Positions 55,738 through 60,225 of a stretch of 60,225 bases of DNA are shown here, piece after piece. The stretch lies in the NCBI GenBank assembly GCA_902623305.1, contig CACNTB010000005.1, forward strand, positions 1 through 60,225, given 5' to 3'. Below the pieces are notes generated by a model. The model was given only the letters and a program-made list of their open reading frames with translations. It did no database searches and was not told the origin of the DNA. Both the position numbers and the translations under genes were made by a program. The first letter of the stretch is position 1. The number at the start of each line of letters is the position of its first letter. Source of the DNA: an uncultured Pelagibacteraceae bacterium (lineage in GTDB: Bacteria; Pseudomonadota; Alphaproteobacteria; Pelagibacterales; Pelagibacteraceae).

Positions 55738-56090
55738 TAATTTTTAACACTTTCTTTTTTTTCAGTATCTTCTTTTTTCCCAAAGTAGTTTGTTTCTAAA
55801 TCAAATTTTTTTACTTTAACTGTCAAATACCTTAGTAATTTTTTATCAATAGCTTCATTTTTTTCCAGTTCATCAATTACATTTCCTCTACCTTTTATTT
55901 TAAAGTGTATGTAACTACCTTTTTTATTTTTTTTTATAAGGTAAGATAGGTTTAGTAATCCCCAGTTTTCGGTTTTAACAACCTCCCCATCATTTTTTTC
56001 AACAATTTTAGAATATTTTTCTGTTAGTTGCTTTAATTCACTGGGTGAAGTATCTTGCCTAGCTATAATAGTGTGTTCGTATAAATTCAT
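55737..56090 (-). CDS. rpsF: 30S ribosomal protein S6
   Basis: Small-subunit protein that binds S18. [37 protein letters not shown] and the LLRYLTVKV strand are conserved. 117 residues with a charged Glu/Lys tail. First gene of the minus-strand ribosomal/dnaB run, divergent from fabD; a candidate promoter lies just upstream. Confidence 0.97.
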   Translation of the reverse strand: MNLYEHTIIARQDTSPSELKQLTEKYSKIVEKNDGEVVKTENWGLLNLSYLIKKNKKGSYIHFKIKGRGNVIDELEKNEAIDKKLLRYLTVKVKKFDLETNYFGKKEDTEKKESVKN

Positions 56091-56114
56091 TTAAGTTCTT
56101 TAATAAAAAGTGAG

Positions 56115-56143
56115 GATATACTATTATAAAAGTTCAATTACAA
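56115..56143 (-). promoter_or_regulatory. Candidate sigma70 promoter for rpsF operon
   Basis: On the minus strand TTGTAA (56143-56138) and TATATC (56120-56115) are separated by 17 bases, giving a short leader of about 20 bases to the rpsF ATG. Both hexamers match sigma70 at 4-5 of 6 positions. It sits in the 87-base gap between the divergent rpsF and fabD genes. Prediction only. Confidence 0.33.
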
Positions 56144-56177
56144 TAGTTAAAAAGGCAAAATAGTTAGTTTTTTTTAT

Positions 56178-57104
56178 ATGTTTTCGGTAATTTTTCCAGG
56201 TCAGGGATCCCAATTAGTAGGCATGGGAAAAGAACTTTATGATCAATTTGATATAGTAAAAGAATTGTTTAAACAGGCAGATGATACACTAAATTTTTCT
56301 ATTTCTAAGCTTATATTGGAGGGACCAAAAGAAGAATTAGATCTAACTATTAACACACAACCAGCAATATTTTTAATCAGTTATTCAATATTCAATTTAG
56401 TTAAGAAAGAATTTAACTTAGATTTAAATAAAGCAAAATATTTTGCTGGACACTCTTTAGGTGAATATTCGGCTTTGTCATGCGCGGGATATATAGATTT
56501 TTCAGAAACTTTAAAAATACTAAAAATCAGAGGAGATGCAATGCAAAACTCTGTACCAAAAGGAAAGGGAGGGATGGTTGCAGTATTAGGATCAACAATT
56601 GACGTAATTGAAAAAATTTTGATAGAACATAGAGATAATCTAAAAGTGCAAATTGCAAATGATAATTCTGAAGGTCAAATCGTTTTAAGTGGAAAAAAAG
56701 AGGATTTAGAAAAGTTAATTCAAATTTTAAAGGATAAATCAATAAAAAATATTAAACTTCCCGTAAGTGCACCTTTTCACTGTGATTTGATGAGTAAAGC
56801 TACAGAAATTATGAAAATTGAGTTGAATAAACTAAATTTTAAAAATGGACAAAATAAATTAATTTCAAATGTGACTGCTGATGAAATTAAGGATCTGAAT
56901 GAGCTTAAGAATCTCTTAATAAAGCAAATAGAAAATAGAGTTAGATGGAGAGAAAGTATAATTCATATGATGGAAAATGATATAGATCATTTTATAGAAA
57001 TTGGTCCTGGGAAAGTTTTGTCAGGTTTGGTAAAAAGAATTAGTAGAGATGTTAAAATTAACACAATTAATAACCAAAGTGATATTGAAAGTTTAAAAAT
57101 ATGA
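56178..57104 (+). CDS. fabD: Malonyl-CoA:ACP transacylase
   Basis: Loads malonate onto acyl carrier protein for fatty-acid elongation. FPGQGSQLVGMGKEL at the N-terminus; nucleophile Ser93 in GHSLGEYSAL; catalytic His in SAPFHCDLM; and IGPGKVLSGLV at the end. 308 residues, normal. The fabG ATG overlaps its stop by 4 bases. Confidence 0.97.
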   Translation: MFSVIFPGQGSQLVGMGKELYDQFDIVKELFKQADDTLNFSISKLILEGPKEELDLTINTQPAIFLISYSIFNLVKKEFNLDLNKAKYFAGHSLGEYSALSCAGYIDFSETLKILKIRGDAMQNSVPKGKGGMVAVLGSTIDVIEKILIEHRDNLKVQIANDNSEGQIVLSGKKEDLEKLIQILKDKSIKNIKLPVSAPFHCDLMSKATEIMKIELNKLNFKNGQNKLISNVTADEIKDLNELKNLLIKQIENRVRWRESIIHMMENDIDHFIEIGPGKVLSGLVKRISRDVKINTINNQSDIESLKI

Positions 57105-57838
57105 CAGATTTAAAAGATAAAAATATTATTGTTACAGGTGCTTCAGGTGGAATTGGAAATTCTATAATTGAAAAATTAAATCAAGCTGGAGCAAATATTT
57201 TAGCTTCAGGTACAAAGACAGAAAAACTTGATAAGCTAAAAGAAAAATATGGAAATATTAAAACATTAAAGTTTGATATTTCTAAAAGTGATAAAGTTGA
57301 GGAATTTGTTGAAGATGCAACACAAGAACTTGGTGGAAATTTGGATTGTATTGTGAACAATGCTGGTATCACACAAGATAACTTGGCGATAAGAATGAGT
57401 TTAGAGGAATGGCAAAAAGTAATTGATATTAATTTAACTTCAACTTTTTTAATAAGTAAATCAGCAATTAAAAAAATGCTTAAAAATAAATCTGGCAAGA
57501 TTGTAAACATTACATCTGTTGTTGGTCATACGGGTAATCTTGGACAGGCTAATTACACAGCATCAAAAGCAGGTATAATTGCAATGTCAAAAAGTTTAGC
57601 AATTGAATATGCAAAGAAAAACATAAATATAAATTGTATTTCTCCTGGTTTTATTAAAACAGCAATGACTGAGAAATTAGATGATAAGTTTAAAGACAGT
57701 ATAATATCAAAAATTCCCTCAGCGCGTCTTGGAGAGCCTGATGATATTGCAAATGCAGTACTTTTTTTATGCTCAGATCAATCAAGTTATATAAATGGTG
57801 AAACCCTGCATGTTAATGGGGGTATGTATATGGCTTGA
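57101..57838 (+). CDS. fabG: 3-oxoacyl-[ACP] reductase
   Basis: NADPH-dependent SDR reducing beta-ketoacyl-ACP. TGASGGIGNS cofactor loop, NNAGITQDNLAIRM, catalytic Ser in NITSVVGHTGNLGQ, YTASK and SPGFIKTAMT, ending LHVNGGMYMA. 245 residues, exactly the FabG length. Translationally coupled to fabD; acpP follows after 49 bases. Confidence 0.97.
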   Translation: MTDLKDKNIIVTGASGGIGNSIIEKLNQAGANILASGTKTEKLDKLKEKYGNIKTLKFDISKSDKVEEFVEDATQELGGNLDCIVNNAGITQDNLAIRMSLEEWQKVIDINLTSTFLISKSAIKKMLKNKSGKIVNITSVVGHTGNLGQANYTASKAGIIAMSKSLAIEYAKKNININCISPGFIKTAMTEKLDDKFKDSIISKIPSARLGEPDDIANAVLFLCSDQSSYINGETLHVNGGMYMA

Positions 57839-57887
57839 CAAAATAGGTATTTAAACTAATAAGAATTTATAACAAAAAAGGATCAAT

Positions 57888-58127
57888 ATGTCAGAAGAAG
57901 TTTCAAGCAAAGTTAAAAAAATTGTAGCAGATCACTTAGGTATAGATGAAGCTAAAGTAAAAGAAGAATCAAGTTTTATTGATGACCTTGGCGCAGATAG
58001 TTTAGATACTGTAGAACTTGTTATGGCCTTTGAGGAAGAATTTGGATCAGAAATTTCAGATAGTGAAGCTGAAAAAATTCTTACAGTTGGAGATGCCATT
58101 AGGTTTATAGAAGGGAAAGCAAACTAG
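57888..58127 (+). CDS. acpP: Acyl carrier protein
   Basis: Carries growing acyl chains on a phosphopantetheine arm attached to Ser38 in [15 protein letters not shown]. 79 residues, strongly acidic. Start preceded by AAAAAGGA. gmk begins 8 bases after its stop; the usual downstream fabF is not here. Confidence 0.98.
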   Translation: MSEEVSSKVKKIVADHLGIDEAKVKEESSFIDDLGADSLDTVELVMAFEEEFGSEISDSEAEKILTVGDAIRFIEGKAN

Positions 58128-58135
58128 TTAACTAA

Positions 58136-58768
58136 ATGCCCTTTAAAAAAGATGGGGTAATGATAATTTTATCCTCTCCATCAGGAGCTGGAAAAACAAC
58201 ATTAGTTAAATTGTTATCCGACATAGATAACTTTGAGATTTCCATATCACATACCACTAGGCAACCGCGTGGAAACGAAAAAAGTAACGAGGATTATTTT
58301 TTTGTTAGTGAGAATGAATTTGAAAGATTAATTCAAAACCAAGAATTCCTAGAATATGCAAAAGTTTATAACAATTTATATGGTACAACTCGAACTCCAG
58401 TAATTGACAAATTAAATAAAGGCAAAAATGTTTTATTTGATATTGATTGGCAAGGCGCTGATCAAATAAAAAATAAGAAATTAGATTATAAATTAATTAC
58501 TTTTTTTATTTTACCACCAAGTAAAGATGAATTGTTTAAAAGACTCTCAAATCGAGATATGAAAGATAAATTAATTGCCGAGGAAAGAATGAAGCAATTT
58601 GAAAGAGATGTTTTGCATTGGATAAATTATGATTACGTAGTTATTAATGAAAATTTAAATAAATGTTTTTTAAAGATAAAGAATTTGATCGAAGCTGAGA
58701 TTAATAATGGCTCAAAAGATTACGATTTAGAGTTTGTAAGAAATCATGTGAATAAATTAACTAGTTAG
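58136..58768 (+). CDS. gmk: Guanylate kinase
   Basis: Phosphorylates GMP to GDP with ATP, downstream of the guaA product. P-loop [12 protein letters not shown] at residues ~13-24; GMP-binding [20 protein letters not shown] and [14 protein letters not shown]. 210 residues, normal. Its end overlaps the convergent rsmA by 12 bases. Confidence 0.96.
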   Translation: MPFKKDGVMIILSSPSGAGKTTLVKLLSDIDNFEISISHTTRQPRGNEKSNEDYFFVSENEFERLIQNQEFLEYAKVYNNLYGTTRTPVIDKLNKGKNVLFDIDWQGADQIKNKKLDYKLITFFILPPSKDELFKRLSNRDMKDKLIAEERMKQFERDVLHWINYDYVVINENLNKCFLKIKNLIEAEINNGSKDYDLEFVRNHVNKLTS

Positions 58769-59542
58769 CCTTTCATATTCCAAAGCTAATTGATAATATT
58801 GATCAAAATCAATATTTTGAGGTCTTAAACTTAAATCAATTTTTAATCTTTCTAGAAGTTTTTGATTACCATTGAATAATTGATTGAATGGTTTTTTAAT
58901 CATTTTCCTTCTATGATTGAAAAAAGTTCTGGTAAGTACCTCTAGCTTTTCTGGGTTTGTTATTTGGACAAAATCTTTTTTAGGAAAAAAACTTAATACT
59001 GAGCTTTCTATCTTTGGTTTTGGAAAAAAAGAATTTGGTTTTACATCACATATTTTGCTAATTTTTAATTTCCAATTACTTAAAATTGCTAATCTGCCGT
59101 AGTTGGATGTATTAAATTTAGCAATTATTCTATCTGCAACTTCTTTTTGAAACATTAAAATTAAACACTCAAACCAAAAATTATTATTAATTTTTACTAT
59201 CCATTTTCTAAGTATCTCTGTAGAAATATTATAGGGTAAATTTCCAAAAACAATTACTTTTTCATTAAATAAATTTGTTTCATCAATTTTTAAAATATCA
59301 TCATTTATTATGACTAATTTATTGATTTTTTTTTTTTCAAGTTGTTCTACTAATTTTTCATCTTTTTCAACAACATAAACTTTTTTTGGTTTTTTTTCTA
59401 AAATACCATTAGTAAGATTACCTGTGCCTGGCCCAACTTCCAAAATAGTTTTATTTTTAATTTCAGTAGCACTAACAATCTTCTTGATTACATTAAGATC
59501 AATTAAAAAATTTTGACCTAAACTTTTTTTTGCTTTAATCAA
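58757..59542 (-). CDS. rsmA: 16S rRNA dimethyladenosine transferase (KsgA)
   Basis: Dimethylates A1518 and A1519 of 16S r[14 protein letters not shown] at the N-terminus, SAM-binding [11 protein letters not shown], catalytic NLPYNIST and the C-terminal [12 protein letters not shown]. 261 residues, normal. Its ATG overlaps the pdxA stop by 4 bases, the usual pdxA-rsmA coupling. Confidence 0.96.
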   Translation of the reverse strand: MIKAKKSLGQNFLIDLNVIKKIVSATEIKNKTILEVGPGTGNLTNGILEKKPKKVYVVEKDEKLVEQLEKKKINKLVIINDDILKIDETNLFNEKVIVFGNLPYNISTEILRKWIVKINNNFWFECLILMFQKEVADRIIAKFNTSNYGRLAILSNWKLKISKICDVKPNSFFPKPKIESSVLSFFPKKDFVQITNPEKLEVLTRTFFNHRRKMIKKPFNQLFNGNQKLLERLKIDLSLRPQNIDFDQYYQLALEYERLTS

Positions 59543-60225
59543 TTTCTATCTAGAAAGTTAATTGCATTAATTAAACTTAGTGGATTTGATAAATTTTTAC
59601 CCACCATTTTTGTATTTGGACCATGATCTGGAGAAATTCTTAAAAAAGGTAATCCTAGAGTAATATTTATTGCATCATACTCATATAATGTTTTTAAAGG
59701 TGTTAATACTTGATCATGATACATTCCTAAAATGACATCAAATTTTTTTCTGTTTTTTTTAAGAAATATTGTATCTGCTGAAAATGGACCACTAATTTTA
59801 TAACCTACTTTTTTTAGACTATTAATAGCAGGACGAATTATTTTATCTTCCTCACTAAATTTTAATGTACTCTCACAGTGAGGATTAAGACCTAAAACTC
59901 CTATTCGTGGTTTGAAACCTCTTATATTTTTATAAAAATTATTTATAAGCAAGACTTTTTGAAAAATATCTTTTTTTTTTATTTTATTTGAAACCTGTTT
60001 TATAGGAACGTGAGTTGTCAAGGGACATACAGAGAGTTTACTGTTATAAATGAGCATCGCAAATTTTTTTATATTAGCTTTTTTAGCAATATATTCTGTC
60101 ACACCTGGATATTTTTTTTTTAGAAATTTTTCCTTAGAAATTGGCCCATTAATAAATTTATTACTTTTATATTTTTTTAAAAGAGTTAATCCAATATCAA
60201 AACAATTACTTATAAATTTATTAGA
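59539..60225 (-). CDS. pdxA: 4-hydroxythreonine-4-phosphate dehydrogenase (5' partial)
   Basis: Pyridoxal-5-phosphate pathway enzyme. The minus-strand frame stays open through the window's right edge, so the N-terminal ~100 residues lie outside; a GTG at 60100-60102 is internal. Visible conserved parts are INGPISKEKF, LTTHVPIKQV, IGVLGLNPHCES (metal-binding region), GPFSADTIF, VILGMYHDQVLTPLK, INITLGLPFLRISPDHG and the C-terminal NPLSLINAI. 228 residues are present of an expected ~330. Confidence 0.94.
   Translation of the reverse strand, partial: SNKFISNCFDIGLTLLKKYKSNKFINGPISKEKFLKKKYPGVTEYIAKKANIKKFAMLIYNSKLSVCPLTTHVPIKQVSNKIKKKDIFQKVLLINNFYKNIRGFKPRIGVLGLNPHCESTLKFSEEDKIIRPAINSLKKVGYKISGPFSADTIFLKKNRKKFDVILGMYHDQVLTPLKTLYEYDAINITLGLPFLRISPDHGPNTKMVGKNLSNPLSLINAINFLDRN

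Noticed and set aside
1..60225. CRISPR arrays, tRNAs, rRNAs, insertion sequences, prophage
   Set aside because: No regularly spaced repeats, cloverleaf-type sequences, transposase or integrase genes or flanking inverted repeats were seen on reading both strands.

Overview
The window is strongly A+T-rich, gene-dense DNA from a streamlined, free-living alphaproteobacterium. Everything fits the SAR11 (Pelagibacterales) clade: intergenic gaps are tiny, many genes overlap at TAATG or ATGA junctions, and a tandem glycine riboswitch sits in front of the glycine-cleavage operon. TRAP and EamA permeases are frequent, IMP dehydrogenase has lost its CBS domains, and glutamate-cysteine ligase is of the plant/alphaproteobacterial type. 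This assignment comes from recognising protein families and layout, not from a database search. I saw no tRNA, rRNA, CRISPR array, insertion sequence, integrase or phage gene, and no gene-free stretch longer than about 200 bases.

Layout. 1-9.5 kb: 3' part of an outer-membrane TolC, then recA, alaS, icd (convergent), the phosphatidylethanolamine pair psd-pssA, an unassigned glycosyltransferase and rlmE. 9.6-14.5 kb: guaB, a TPR protein, guaA, gloA, panB and a TerC membrane protein. 14.6-21.2 kb: a DctPQM TRAP transporter beside the 5-oxoprolinase genes pxpA / pxpBC and an EamA permease, which suggests uptake and use of pyroglutamate. 21.2-25.7 kb: glycine riboswitch and gcvT-gcvH-gcvP. 25.7-32.1 kb: a membrane-lipid modification cluster (flavin oxidoreductase, DUF1365, cyclopropane-synthase-like methyltransferase, DUF3833 lipoprotein, SDR, TspO). 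Embedded in it are two Fur-like palindromes and a 60-residue Cys-rich protein. 32.1-37.1 kb: selO, NAD formate dehydrogenase, an HPP membrane protein, a NifU-like scaffold and moeA.

37.1-41.4 kb holds the most intriguing unit: a very tight operon of EamA permease, creatinase, an AGAT-type amidinotransferase and L-threonine aldolase. All three enzymes touch glycine or guanidino compounds, and the amidinotransferase differs from human AGAT at two acceptor-specificity positions. 41.4-49.1 kb: small orphans, a PhyH dioxygenase, a MOSC protein, cmk, an MFS permease, an EamA permease, gshB, gshA and an HD-domain protein. 49.1-51.1 kb: purF, split by a one-base insertion in an A7 run, and cvpA. 51.1-56.1 kb: an RND exporter, dnaB, rplI, rpsR and rpsF. 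56.2-60.2 kb: fabD, fabG, acpP and gmk on the plus strand, facing rsmA and a 5'-truncated pdxA.

How it fits together. Glycine and one-carbon metabolism recur: the riboswitch-controlled glycine cleavage system, formate dehydrogenase to oxidise C1 units, threonine aldolase, and the creatinase/amidinotransferase pair. In two places an intrinsic terminator abuts the start codon of the following gene (dctP-dctQ and fdh-selO), which looks like a compact way to attenuate expression inside gene runs.
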